The notes: generated by a model from the letters alone, not told the origin. A stretch of 64,000 bases of DNA from Stratiolaelaps scimitus (GCA_019614645.1 JABWDB010000016.1:3596001-3660000), one strand, 5' to 3'; positions 11,613-23,261 are shown, counted from the stretch's first letter. Program-made: numbers and translations.

Positions 11613-13298
11613 ATTGACCGCAACCAAAATTCACTTCTTCGCAATTCACACCTCGTTGTGGTTGGTGCTTTGACGAAATGCGCTTATCTGGTCTCGAGGC
11701 CTTAAGTAGCCGGCGAACGCAGCGTAAACGACAAAAAACTACGGGGTTCCATTGTCGAAATCGTTCCCCCGTACAGTAATTTGAGACACTTGCATAGATT
11801 AGAGCCACTTCAATGAACTGACTCACAACTAAACTTAATAAATATATTTTAAGATAGGTATCGAATTGTATTAGCACTCTTTGTATCAAATTGTGTTCTA
11901 TATGCTCTAGACAACAATGTTTCGATTTAAGCTAATGATTTCTGTCACGTGAGAGGAACAGCCGAGAGTTAGCTGAAAGAGTAATTCATAGGATAGGATA
12001 CAAAACTTCGATGCAGAGAGCCAATGCTATCGCCTTCCTCGGGACAATGTCCGTCTCGGCCCTGGTCCCCTATACAATATAAGCTCTAAACTATGATATC
12101 ACCAAGAAACAAGAACGGACGCAAGAACAAAGAGGACACTGAAATATTTATTATTCCTTAATGCGGACAACTGCACTATGAGAGGCATGCGTTTGGTGTT
12201 TTCCCTGAAGACGGTCCCAACACTAACTCATTGCACAGATTCGGATCTTCTCCCCTCCTTTCACTACCACAATATACGTTAATAATGCACTTAACAATTG
12301 TGTAATAGTATGCTTTTGGTAGCATTTCGATTATTTCAGAGCCAATACAATTTGTTTGTTGGTAAAAAACTCTATTTCAGCTAACACGTGTAGCAAGCAA
12401 AATCAGAGCAAATTCTCGAAAATCTTGCACACACGAATTAGTTCAGAAGCCATAGTGGTAGAAATAGCGTTACGTCCATTGTAAACTTCAATGGACGTCC
12501 AGCAGCTATTGATCCGCTGACATCGCCGACCGTCACAAATGCACGCCGATTAACAGTCACTCGTTTGCATCGCTTTCAATATGCAGCCTCAATTCGAGTT
12601 GAATAAATGGTTTGTTAACGCGAGCTCAATTATCGATTGACAGACGTCGACTATAATCGCGTAATACAAAAATACGTAGCGTCGTTTTGATTTGTGCCGT
12701 GGACAATAGTTCGCCGGCCTAATTTGTTACACTGACCCATATAACGCTGACGAGAAATGATTTCCAAAGGGCTCACGCGCACCGAAGTTCAACTGCCTTC
12801 AACTGTGACTGTTGGCGCTGAAATTTGTTGACCAAGCCTATGTATACACTGTCGCTCTTAACATCATCATCCACCTCGCCTATAGATGCGTTCTCTGTGT
12901 GCATATCTCAGCTCCACCCAGCTCCGAAATGAGTCTAATAAGCAGGGAGAGACTTGTGAATTTGTGCATATTGAAGAGATGCTCACGGCCGTCACACATG
13001 CCGTGACCCTATACCGTTTATTAGCAATTGCCAACACCAGAGGCGTCATAGCTGCAGGCCAAATGTGAAGCCTCACCGGTTTGTACACTCGCACATCCAT
13101 GCATCGGATCGCTCGTAAACCGCCGAGCGACGAACGTATACAGCTGCCGTAATGAAGTGAAATATGTTAGCGACTGCTATCGCGAAGGCGTTCACGGTTC
13201 ATCATCTTATATCGCAGACGTTCACAGAGAGAACAAAGTTGCGTTTCTTTATATATATTTGTGCATATTGAAGCGTGTATTATTAACGTGCAGAGATC
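11613..13298. other. no supported gene
   Basis: An antisense open frame directly upstream of the secreted-protein start (to about 11889) has several Cys but overlaps the signal-peptide exon in another frame. A sequence at about 11945-11990 (TGTCACGTGAGAGGAAC...) recurs at about 55117-55165 and is a dispersed repeat. Short plus-strand open frames at 12812-13068 lack splice support. Confidence 0.45.
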
Positions 13299-15162
13299 AT
13301 GGAGCGACTAGATCTGCTCTGGTGGCACCTTTGTATATTTGGTTTAGTCCAAATGCCTTACAACGTTCACCTCATTGTTCGAACCATCATTATCGTGTAC
13401 TGTGTCTACTATTTCATCTACAACATCCTATTCAGCCAACTCATTGGGATGAATCTAACTCCATCAGCAGAGCTGGACAACCTTATGTACGTGGCGTATA
13501 TTTACGATGCTTTTCATATATTCGCTATCTATCTGTGGAGTTTGAGACATTTGACAGGGGAGCCCTTTGCCATTTTTCCCGACCGGCATCGACGTCGGTT
13601 CGGTTATCCTTCTTCTTCGAACGATGATTTCGTCGATGTGCGCAGTGCCCATATACGCAGATGGGATAATGTTAATTTCGTCATTGCAATTAGCTTCTCC
13701 CTCTGTCTGATATATGCGGTGTCTCTCTTTAACGATGACACCTTCAAACAGTTCCCAGATTGGCATGCCGTTATGATGGCGTCTGAGTACGCGAATGTTG
13801 TCGTGTTACGAATATTAATCATGACTGTATATGCGGGTGTATCATCGCGACTCGGTCAAGCAGCTGAAACAATAGATCGATGCCTTCGCCCGGTAAGTAA
13901 TATTAGTCGCCGAAACGATAATCATTAATGACTATGAATGCTGTTCTATTGTGGCGAGTCACAATTTTATAACAACCCATATATATATATATATATATAT
14001 ATATGCCGACGAGTATGCCCAACGGCTGAAACCTCTGCTGTTGTCGTGCGATCTTTAAATGGGTGACGGTGCCACTCGTTGCAGTCGACGCTATGAGATG
14101 CATGAGATATCAAGCAATTGCGATGCATGTTCGCGCCTCTCAGTCGTGACAATCTTCAGAAGCGATTAGCCACAATTACAATTACAACCTTATGCATATC
14201 ACAACTTCAACCATTTTATGCCTTTTTTTGCCCTGCAAAAATTAGGACTGCTCAACGAAACACGCCGCCAACAGGTGTCAGCAGGTTGTCGCCAACTGCG
14301 CGGCTCTGAATCACAACATCAGCTACTTTCTCAAAATGGTTCATTTCGAATACTTCATTCGTCTCGTTTGCGATCTTGGTGTTCACGTTGCAAATACCGA
14401 ATGTGACTCCGCGCTCTTCTTTTTGCTAATCAACTTCAGCCAGTTTCACTTATTGGTGATACTAGCGAACCGGGGTGACGCCGTCGTCAGGTGAGCACAA
14501 TAGCGATAATACGCACGAGCGAGCTGAACCGCGCGTTTTGTAGAAAATCGATAAATAATTTGCATAATTGAACGAGTCGAAACTCGTTCATTAGAGCAGC
14601 TAATTGTGTGTTCTGAGAGAATTCGTGTGTGTCTACCTCGGGGTCCGGTGTAGAGAGAAAATGATTACACGTATTACACGGTAAACGCCATCTAAACCTA
14701 GCTATAATTAATAGTAATAACCATTATACTATAATAACAATATTTAGTGGGTTCCCGAACACATTCTTCACTCAGCTCAACAAGTAGCTATACTGCATGT
14801 AAAAAACCATTTATAGCAGTAGCATTTTTGTGCTGGTTCCGTTTGTTTAAACCAGTAGGATAAATAAATGCTTCTCTAAGGTGATCCTTACCCCTTAACG
14901 ATCTGGCTATAGGAGTACGCGGAAGCTCCGTAACAAGGTCCGACATCGCCTGCTTGAGCCCTTGCCAACGGCTGTCGATCGTCAACTTCGCTATTTTGTC
15001 TCGATAAAGGACGTCGGGGTGAACGTCGGTGGAGATACTTCATTCGACTGGCGAAGTACCTGCAGATTTATTGGAGCCAGTCTCACCTTCACGTTTATTG
15101 TATTCCAGATCGCAATGGAAAGTTCACTACACAATGGCCAGCGTGGCAACTTCTCTTGTTGA
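13299..15162 (+). CDS. gustatory-receptor-like seven-transmembrane protein (three exons)
   Basis: This is probably a ligand-gated chemosensory channel of the arthropod gustatory receptor superfamily, acting in the plasma membrane of sensory cells. Exons 13299-13892, 14246-14490 and 14913-15162 join in phase (0, then 2) to give 362 residues, close to the usual 350-450. Donors are CCG|GTAAGT and CAG|GTGAGC. The acceptors are AAATTAG after a T-rich tract and GGCTATAG. Exon 1 holds several hydrophobic helices separated by short polar loops. Exon 2 has the amphipathic segment before helix 6, with repeated aromatic and hydrophobic runs. Exon 3 carries a basic loop and a final helix, LTFTFIVFQIA. 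This matches the family's C-terminal TYhhhhhQF-type signature in relaxed form. Identification rests on topology, length and the helix-7 signature, because the family is too divergent for a closer call by eye. No stop or frameshift is seen. Confidence 0.82.
13979..14004. repeat. (AT)n microsatellite in receptor intron 1
   Basis: This simple dinucleotide tract lies between exons 1 and 2 of the receptor gene. Confidence 0.9.
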
Positions 15163-15201
15163 CGAGTAACTTTCGACTACATCTAGTGACGGGCTAACTA
15201 G

Positions 15202-15645
15202 GCAAGGTAACAGTGAACTACAAACTCGCGCTGGATCTCGTTTTATTATGGTGCAAGGAAATTATAAGGGAATGGACGTATAATATTATAGTTGCTCCCA
15301 TGTGCGATACCCTTCAAAAAGTACCCTTCCCTGATGATAGAACGTATGTGTTTAATAACCGCACCGCCCGCGGAGTGACCCTCGTACAGGGAATGTAAGT
15401 CTCCGTTCTCTGATAAAGACCTCAAATTTCACATTCACATTTCTGACACGGCAAAGTCGGCTGCTCAACGATATCACTGAACTATCATATTTCTTAGGAC
15501 ATTAATTAGGCAAGACCCAGTTATGCTCGCTGTAATAACTGCTCACGAAACGCTGGTATTACGAAATGTCACCGAAGGCCAGCGCCAAAATTATATTCCC
15601 ATTCTCAAGCTCGTGATAAAAGACAACAGTGTGGTTGATTTATAG
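15202..15645 (+). CDS. unrecognised gene, two 3' exons
   Basis: Two exons fit in phase. The first is 15202-15394 (donor AAT|GTAAGT, phase 2) and the second is 15498-15645 (acceptor TTTCTTAG, ending at TAG). They give about 112 residues with two N-glycosylation sequons (NRT, NVT), an initial hydrophobic stretch LALDLVLLW and a C-terminus ending NSVVDL. AATAAA follows the stop by 41 bases, which supports a true 3' end. There is no in-frame ATG near the 5' end, and the best acceptor (at 15202) would need a phase-1 upstream exon that I did not find. It lies only 40 bases after the receptor stop, so a readthrough or alternative receptor 3' end is possible. No domain is recognised. Confidence 0.42.
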
Positions 15646-15686
15646 TTCTGCCAAACACCAGAACTCATTTAGTTTAACCCATGTGT

Positions 15687-15692
15687 AATAAA
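15687..15692 (+). terminator. polyadenylation signal AATAAA
   Basis: This canonical hexamer lies 41 bases after the TAG of the preceding two-exon unit. Confidence 0.55.
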
Positions 15693-16928
15693 GAAGACGT
15701 TGACACTCTTCCTAAAAGCGATGTAACGAAAACCTAACCATAACATTGTGTCTTGATCCATTTGCAACGTTACCTGTAAAAGCTTATACCGCAGTGGTGA
15801 GCGTCTAGAATTTATACAGGAGGGATATATGGTTTGAGTTCAACCCCTTCCAACAATATCTGTTCCAGTATTAATGTTACAGAAAATCTGTGAAATTATT
15901 GTAATAATGACAATGACAACTAAATACGACGCATTTCGCCACAGTTAAGACGTACAAATAGCATAATTTAAATAAATCTATTAATAAACATGTATTGTGC
16001 TTAATGCCATGCCGATCGAAACTGCCTCCTATAATACAATACAAAATAACTGAAAGAGAATTTGAATAATCCAATTCGCTTTGAGCAGAACTGCGAACTT
16101 TGATAGTCAGCTACTTCCACGTTTTGTTTGCCTCCGTAACAAATAAATAATAGAGTTCTATCCATAGCAACAATAAACCGCAACAAAAAACAGGGAGAAT
16201 AGTATCTACTTGCATGGGAAGTTAGTCATTTCAACCAAGCCCGCTTAATTAATTCTAACACCGAAAGTATTAGGTTTGGTTAGATAGTAATTTTGCATCA
16301 GTCAACATAAAATGATCTTGCAATAAAATTCGACGAATATTCCCTGGTGAATGCTCACTGTGTCCTAATAAAATGATCACCTGTTCGTCTTGATGTGTCC
16401 ATTACCAAGTGAATGCCTTATACGATGCTCATTTGAATGATTATAATCTGCCATTGATATTTCGGTCACAAACTTCATTTATAACCTCCGTTAATGTAAA
16501 TCAATAGTGTGAACCTTCAATTCGATTCAATATCTAGGATTCTAAATAGTAAATAAAATTTGTATTATACCCTAAATGGGAAAATCAAACATGAGCCTTC
16601 AACAAATATAGTGAGTGCAATGCATTTCTGGAGGCTTCCGCATATAGAACTTCAGTACAGACGTCTACCATGTTCCGTCGAGGATACATTACGCACAGCA
16701 AAATCAATCGAGAGCCACCCACGTCCTCCAGTTCCCCTCAAAACCGCTGAAATTGCACTGAAAATAGTGGAGTACTCGTAAACGAGATGGAAACCATGAA
16801 TCATTTTTTTGATCACCGCATGATCGCACCGCATGATTTTCTTTCCGGAAAATCAGATATGATTGTTTACCATTGTGATGTGGTGTTCATAGCCACGATC
16901 TTGAGATTTCTGATCCCGCTCCGTTGTG
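15693..16928. other. no supported gene
   Basis: This is AT-rich intergenic sequence with only short, unsupported open frames. Confidence 0.5.
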
Positions 16929-17070
16929 TAAAGGTAAGGTAAAGGTAAAGGTTTTATTGGTTTATTAAAGGAGCTGCAATTTCACAATGCTTAAGCTCTC
17001 ATATATGTCATCACGCAGCGGGGCTCGAACCTGCGGCCTCTGGCTTCCGATGGCCAGAGGCTTAGCCGCG
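16929..17070 (-). mobile_element. SINE family 1, antisense copy
   Basis: The reverse complement matches the 1950-2093 copy almost base for base through the B box GGTTCGAGCCCCG and the body. It then ends with ATAAACCAATAAAACC and several CTTTAC units. The tRNA-like 5' end is lost or diverged at about 17070. The tail keeps a longer hexamer-like repeat (CTTTAC/CTTAC) than the first copy. Confidence 0.88.
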
Positions 17071-17137
17071 AACATTTTTCTCTTGACGTCGCGGTGTGAC
17101 CGCTATTAAGAAGAACTACTGTTCAGCGTATTACTTG

Positions 17138-17252
17138 TCATCATTCACTCATTCAGTTGAGGTTTATTTTCGGAAGTGAAGTTTCACAATGCTTAAGTTC
17201 TCGCAAAAAACAAATTATAATAAGAGGTGTATATATAACAAGGTCAGGATAT
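17138..17252 (-). mobile_element. 5'-truncated LINE copy (3' end only)
   Basis: Read on the minus strand, this carries GCGAGAACTTAAGCATTGTG, then ACTTCACTTCCGAAAATAAACC, then an (ATGA/GTGA)-like tail. The same block forms the 3' end of the intact LINE at 62160-64000. It includes the AACAAGGTCAGGAT segment, so this is a short truncated insertion of that family. It lies about 70 bases from an antisense SINE with the same orientation. Confidence 0.75.
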
Positions 17253-17566
17253 GGTTTAACATTTCACATGTTGAATATCCGTCTGGATCGTCGAGGGGGA
17301 AATCCGGAACAGGAGCAATGTATCATCTGCATAGGCTATAGTCTTACAGAAGTTTCTAGATGAAATCCTCAATAAGATAAAGTTGATGAAGATGATAAAC
17401 TATCATTCATTCATTCACTATTAAAAAAAAGGTAGCACAAACAGGTATAGTTGAGTAGCGGCCTAAGACCCGGTTATGTTTTCGTCTCTGCACAATGCAC
17501 TTATAATGCAGCTGGCACCGAATAGGTACCCAAGTAGCACTTGACAAGTGCTGGAGGCTCGCTGGT

Positions 17567-19189
17567 TCATAATTCATTTTGAGATCTCTGAAAATCACTG
17601 AACATATTCAAGAACGATTTTACTTTTAGAACAATTTTCAATTCAAGTCTACCAAAAACCTGTCTATACTGTTATTTTTAAACACAAATTTGGCCACTAA
17701 CGATAATAATAATAATAATAATAATAATTTCTACAATTTTCTTATTTCAAGAATATTTAATATATTACGGATATGAATAAATTGATATGATGCAACACTA
17801 ATATTGACTCATACGTCAAGTCTTGAACAAACAAGACTTTTGCATTGTTTTCCATTTGTGCATATTGAGAATACGTACCCCTTGTTGTGTAGTGTCTTCT
17901 ATAGTAATGTGATCGCTCTGAACGTTCTTATCAACACCCGGAAATGTCGACGATTCTTGAGTCGAAAATCGACACCCTTTTGCATACAAAAAAAGTGTCG
18001 TAATGGCACCACAAAAGCTAATTGGTAGGAACGCATAAGCAAGCACCAGCGTATACATATGGCAAACCGATCGGCTAATAGGAATCTGGCAACTAGAACT
18101 AAAAATTACCCGATGTAAGTGTTTCATTATGGATGCCTAATTGGAAAAATAGGTTACTTTCTCATTAGATGATTTTTCGGAATAAGCAATACGACCAGAC
18201 TTTCTTTTCCCACACATGGGCCTATTTGCTCATGGGCCCTTATATTATTTGCTTTTTATTCATCATTTGATGTAGCAAAACCTACGTTAGGTTTGTATGT
18301 TGGTCTTTGTGCTTGTGTGTTAATGAATACACGCTCAATGTCGTTGAGGTAAGGTATACGTTCGGTGTTTATTTTATAATCTGCTCATGCAGGAAGGAAT
18401 ATTTTCAAGACATTAAGAAATTTGATAACACGATTAATTATAAGGGTGCTTAGCTTGAATGGTGGTTGGCCATCATTAACAGACGATGAATTCCCTGCAA
18501 ACAAAAATTAGCAAGGGCGTACGAGCTCAATATTTGTGAATTGATTCATAGTTGCATCATAGGTGCAAGCTGATGATGGCAAGAATAGTCGAAGCACATA
18601 ATAAACAAATGAGAACTTTAACTAAAATGTATAGTTTTCGAATATATATATATATATATATGTAACACGAGTATGTATGAAAATTGAGCCGGCTGTTTAA
18701 AATTCGTCACATGGCTACGCCACAAGAAAATTGTATCTTCTCAGTATTTTTTGCAACTTTAAGTTTGCCTAATGGTATAACATTAAGAATTACAGAAGTC
18801 GGAACATCTCCGGGGCGCGTCCAGTGCGCAGAACGGTATAGTCAATCCAGGTTTACATTGCTAAAAAATGCCTGTAACTACATCTCGCAGGAATAAAAAA
18901 AGGAAAGATAATCTAAAAAAATAAAAATTTCGGGCAGACTCACAGCCAACATTTAATGGCCACGGCACTGCGTTCGGTATTGCTTCATACGAAGCACCTA
19001 CGTGCCTCCTCCGATTGCAAGGCGCACACGAATGCGCCACGTCGTTGTGCTCGACAAGGTAGCGTAGTTTATATATGCACAATGATACTCACCGGTGTCC
19101 TCACTAGTAGTTCTAGTTTGCGCGTGGGCCATGGCCGCACAGACGACGACTACAAGCAGCACCCCCAGGGCAGATCTGAAGAACAGCAT
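17567..19189 (-). CDS. possible small secreted peptide (signal-peptide exon plus two tentative exons)
   Basis: The first exon, 19189-19093, begins with a convincing signal peptide (MLFFRSALGVLLVVVVCAAM, then AHA) and ends in phase 1 at a strong donor, GTGAGTAT. A phase-matching second exon at 17976-17879 has acceptor GCAAAAG and donor GTACGT. It is acidic and Ser/Thr-rich. A third, ending at a TGA (17587-17567), would add six residues, giving 71 in all. Only the first exon is well supported, and the other two are guesses from phase. A SINE family 2 copy sits in the first intron. No function is recognised. Confidence 0.4.
17702..17728. repeat. (ATA)n microsatellite
   Basis: This trinucleotide tract lies downstream of the tentative secreted-peptide exons. 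Confidence 0.85.
18641..18661. repeat. (TA)n microsatellite
   Basis: This is a simple dinucleotide tract. Confidence 0.85.
18921..19042 (-). mobile_element. SINE family 2 copy with internal deletion
   Basis: The reverse complement shows the family-2 head (GGCGCATTCGTGTGCGCC, TTGCAATCGGAGGAGGC). It then jumps directly to GCTTCGTATGAAGCAATACC and the 3' end GTTGGCTGTGAGTCTGCCCG. The B-box region present in other copies is deleted, so this copy could not be transcribed from its own promoter. Confidence 0.75.
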
Positions 19190-21220
19190 GTTTGATACCA
19201 CGTCGTCTTCTGTATTTCGGCTAGAGCGATCGAAGCAGCAACGCTGTCTGATGCGAACTCGCTTGAATGTTGTTCTGTATGGGACAGCGGCTCTTTTTGT
19301 AGAACTTGTAGCGTACGTACTTAGAGGACAGAACCTGCTGTGTCGTCGTTCACCGTGGCGCGAATCTAATTTCGTGACGTGGACACTGTGCGAATCATAC
19401 GAGTCGCCAATCATAATAGTCCAATCAAAAAATTTTACTCGCGCGCTACCTTGCGACGGGATATCCGCCCCGTAGACCGGATCAACAGGTCTTTAATTAC
19501 GACCAGGTGGCTTATCGGTGCTTATTTACGTGTGACTCAGTGAGATTCGTTTTGAAACGAGTAACATCGCGAATTTGTGCAAATATTGGCAGTATTGAAC
19601 ATTGGAAGTTGTATGAATTAGGCTACTGTCAGAGACCCAAGTCAATGGAAAATCCTAGGGTATTATGACATCGTGAATCGCCGCTACTCATTCGTACAAC
19701 GTATTTTTTCGGAGACGCTCTTTTTCATTAAACATGATGTCGCAATATATTTAATTATACCCAGAAAAGAGTCCTGACAATAGAGTAGCGAGTAGACTTG
19801 ACTGTATATAGAGAGTCCACTGGAGATTCCCACTGTGATGCCCGCGGGCTCTGACAAGTTCAAATTATACTCAATGTGTAATAGTGTACATAATTTAATC
19901 AGATCATAGACGTACGGCCTGTGTGAGGCCGCTTCTATAAATCTTCATGCATCTTCTGATGCTTAATTAAGCTTCGATTTACCGATTGGAGACCTTTCCT
20001 GCTGTTCCGTGGAGCCGGATATTATGCCTAACTCTCTCGCTCGCCATTTTCTACGCTGCAAATAGAGTCGTTAGCCGAGATGGAGATTGTAGTGGTCACG
20101 TTAAAAATTCAAAGCTTGTTTTTTCAGATATCTATATTTTTTTAACTTCGCCTGAACCATAAGCCGCCCACTTTCGCACATTTGAATGGCAGAATTTGTT
20201 CAGTTCAAATAATGGAGACTAGAAAGATAGAACTGAAAAAGCAAATCAACATTTGAATGCAGCCTATCCTCTGCCTTAAAGTGAAATTCTCCTCATCGTG
20301 AGACAGACTGCTCATTCTACTATAAATATTAACAAAATATAGGCAGCCGTCGTAAGAAGACTCCATGCACAGCCTCTCAGTAAACTGCTACGCTTTTGGT
20401 TTTGACATTCGAAGAGGAGCTGTCTGTTTGGAATCGCGTTCAAGAGAAATTTCTTTACATCCCGTCAGCGCAGTTGCAGCTTGACTAAAGGACTACGCAG
20501 TTGGCTATAAAGAGCTGGGGGTAACTGGTTCGAGCCACCTGAGGTGTCATATCCATTTGAATAAAAAGAATATGCATAAGAAACAAAACTCTTCTTCGCT
20601 GGAGGTAATTAGGGTGAAATGTCAGGTATTATAATAGCGTATCGAAACTGAGGAGGAAACAAAGGAAAAACCACGTTTTCGTATTTTTTTTTAGTTTAAG
20701 ATCATAATCAGCTCTGTTAATCTCAATTCTATGAATTCACATTTAATTACGATTCTAAACACATATCATACATATTGTGTGGGGCTGACATTTTAGGAAA
20801 TCTTTAAACATCTGGATCCGATTGTAAACTATCACGTCGACTTAGCTAAACAGTGACGTTAGCTGATCCCCTTGTGTGCGATTGTCTTCTGCTCGAAGAA
20901 ACGCTAGCTATAGAACAGCCTAGAATTGGAAAGTTATACATAGCCAATCGAAATCGTTGTAAGCAGGAAACGAGTCAGAGTTGAGCAATTGACCCCACGC
21001 CGAGTGCCATCATGTTACGTAGGAGATCCGAGCCAGTCCTACCATCACCGGCCTACCAATCATCCCAATTATGTTTGAGATCGGACTGGGTAACAATAAA
21101 CCAACGCTCGATGTGATTCACTTTAAGATATCTCCAGCTATTTGTTATAATTGTGTTCGCCTGTGAGTTTTACAACCGCTAATGCATATATATATATATA
21201 TATATATACATATATTTAGA
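19190..21220. other. no supported gene
   Basis: The open frame at 19095-19475 is the antisense shadow of the signal-peptide exon. A B-box-like GGTTCGAGCC at about 20526-20536 may be a decayed tRNA-like repeat. A (TA)n tract lies at 21184-21214. Confidence 0.4.
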
Positions 21221-21229
21221 TCAGTCGTA
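21217..21229 (+). promoter_or_regulatory. possible arthropod initiator (TCAGTC)
   Basis: The sequence TAGATCAGTCG matches the arthropod initiator consensus TCAGT, about 115 bases upstream of an ATG that opens a signal-peptide exon. AT-rich sequence precedes it. This is inference from a short motif. Confidence 0.25.
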
Positions 21230-21338
21230 TGTCGGATTGCTTTATTCCGCCAATAGTTGCCCTGAAGTGCTTAGAGTCGGTCGTCTCCGTTTCAGCCTCG
21301 GTGTAGCAGAAATCGTTGAATATCGATCAAACGGGAAT

Positions 21339-21375
21339 ATGAGGTCCATCAGCTGGATACTTGCAATCGCTGCGG
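21339..21375 (+). CDS. orphan signal-peptide exon
   Basis: ATG opens MRSISWILAIAAG, a short signal-peptide core. It ends in phase 1 at donor GCGG|GTAAGC. This resembles the first exon of the secreted-protein genes at 11.5, 19.1 and 28.1 kb, which also break in phase 1. No matching downstream exon was found. A Tc1 element now sits just after it, and the next plus-strand gene (23262) has its own signal peptide. It may be a first exon with a distant partner or a relic. Confidence 0.35.
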
Positions 21376-21582
21376 GTAAGCTCTACTAATTAATTCGTGT
21401 CTAAGTTTATCCGATTCTATACTGGCGAGTGGATGTCGACTGCTCTTACTTTTATTGCGTGAAATTTGCGCCTGTATACGAATCTTACGACCGTCGATAT
21501 GGATCAAATCCTTACGGATCAGAGTCAGCGTGTCGTCAAGTTGAATAATGAGCAATGCACTCGCATATTCCACTCCTTAGTA

Positions 21583-22980
21583 TACAGTGGTGTTCATAAA
21601 CTTAACGCACCACCCCCTATATTTGAACAAATCGTTGCAAAAAGTACGCCTTTGAGAAATGTATTCTGTATCAAATTAATGAAGCTGTCAAGTTACATAC
21701 CTACCACAAACAACAGTGCATATGACGGCGCATGCAGCCTGCTACAATCAAATGTGTAATTCTTCGGGTGTTCAAAATGGTAAGGCACCCTCAGTCATCG
21801 AGTGTTCTTGCTGAATTGATTCATGCTCATTCAGTACCGTGTGGCCCCGCACTTGCTTATAACATTATAACGTTATAAGCAATTATAACGTTAAAGATTC
21901 GTTTTGGCATACTACCAACGAGATTTAGCAGGATCTGGTCCCTGACCCCTTCCCAGGCCTCCAGCAACGCCTCTTTCAGTGATTGCACGGATGTATGCCG
22001 CCGATTCGATGCTTATACTCGTTCTACAAGAATGCCCGAGAGGTTCTCCATCGGGTTGAAATCCGGAGAACATGCTAGCCAGTCTAGGGTTTCAACCTTG
22101 TGCCGTTCTAACCACGTACGTGTACTCGCGCTGACGTAAATTGAAGCATAATCTTGTCGGAAAACAATTGCGGTCGATGATATCTGGACTTAAACGGTAG
22201 CAGGTCGTCGGTCATCTGCTGATAGTGTTCGCTATTTATTGGAGATGAGACGAGGAAGAGTGCGAGCTTACCAAGCTCCCCAAACCATGAGGCTTCTTCC
22301 GCCGAAGACGCACTTTAAGAATTATCTCGATTCCTTGTGTACATCATGCCAGTAACCGTTAACTCCATCTGGCCCATAAAAACTGAAATTCTTCTCGTCC
22401 CTGAAGACGATCTGAAAAAACGCAGTACCGCCCAAATGATATGCGGGTAACACTAAATTGCCCTTAAAACTGTTAATTTATGAACATGAAGGGTTGAATC
22501 TTGACTAATTGCTTCACAATTTATGGTCGAATTCGAGGCCAATCGACAAATATGCATAGCGTTCGCTGGCTGACCGTTCGTGAACGTGATTTGGACTTAC
22601 TATTCGCATGCGTCGACGGGCTGCGTAAATTATTTTGCACTCCGCAGCGACTTATGACAATTGGTGTAAAGCAGTATGAACTGCTTCCTCTGAATCAGTA
22701 AGGCTCGAAGCGTGTCCCATGGCTACAGTACAGCGTGAATGATCAACATGAGCTGGATCAACTCAGCGAGAACATTCGATAGCTGAGGGTGCCTTATCAT
22801 TTTGAACACCCGAAAAATGACACGTTTGCCTGCGCCGTCATGTGCGCTGTTCTTTGTGGTAGGTATGTAGTTTGACATGTACATTAATCTGACACAGAAT
22901 AAATGCCTCAAAGGTGTTCTATTTGTAGCGATTTATCGAAATATAGGGGACCTTCAGTTTATGAACACCCTCTGTCCATA
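21583..22980 (-). mobile_element. decayed Tc1/mariner transposon with long inverted repeats
   Basis: The ends begin CAGTGGTGTTCATAAAC on the left and, inverted, CAGAGGGTGTTCATAAAC on the right. The match continues for about 260 bases on each side (21583-21845 and 22725-22980), with TA dinucleotides at the borders. The transposase is on the minus strand and broken by stops and frame changes. FRDEKNFSFYGPDG and NGYWHDVHKESR (about 22420-22320) match the DEKxF...GPDG region before the catalytic core. SPDFNPMENL (about 22075-22035) matches the SPDLNPIEN motif with the final acidic residue. The copy cannot encode a working enzyme. Length is about 1.4 kb, typical for the superfamily. Confidence 0.87.
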
Positions 22981-23261
22981 GTGTCAAGCACGAGCGATAG
23001 ATGCCTGTTCTCGTTAACTGAATCTCCCTCATTCGACTGTTTTTGGTCTTCTGAGATGCGCTAGCCCGCACGTTGCTTGGATTATCTCTTGAAAATACCA
23101 TGTCTTGTATAGTGCGAACAAATATTTTTGTTTATATGAATCAGTGCCGCTGGCTTAAGTCCATGTGGCCAGTTGACAAATCTCAATTTATCAGCTAGCA
23201 GATTTTATCTGTATGTTCTTGAAATGTGTTGGTGATTTGTGCACAGTTTTAGAGATGAAAT

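Noticed and set aside
19095..19475. 126-residue plus-strand open frame
   Set aside because: It is the antisense shadow of the better-supported signal-peptide exon at 19093-19189.
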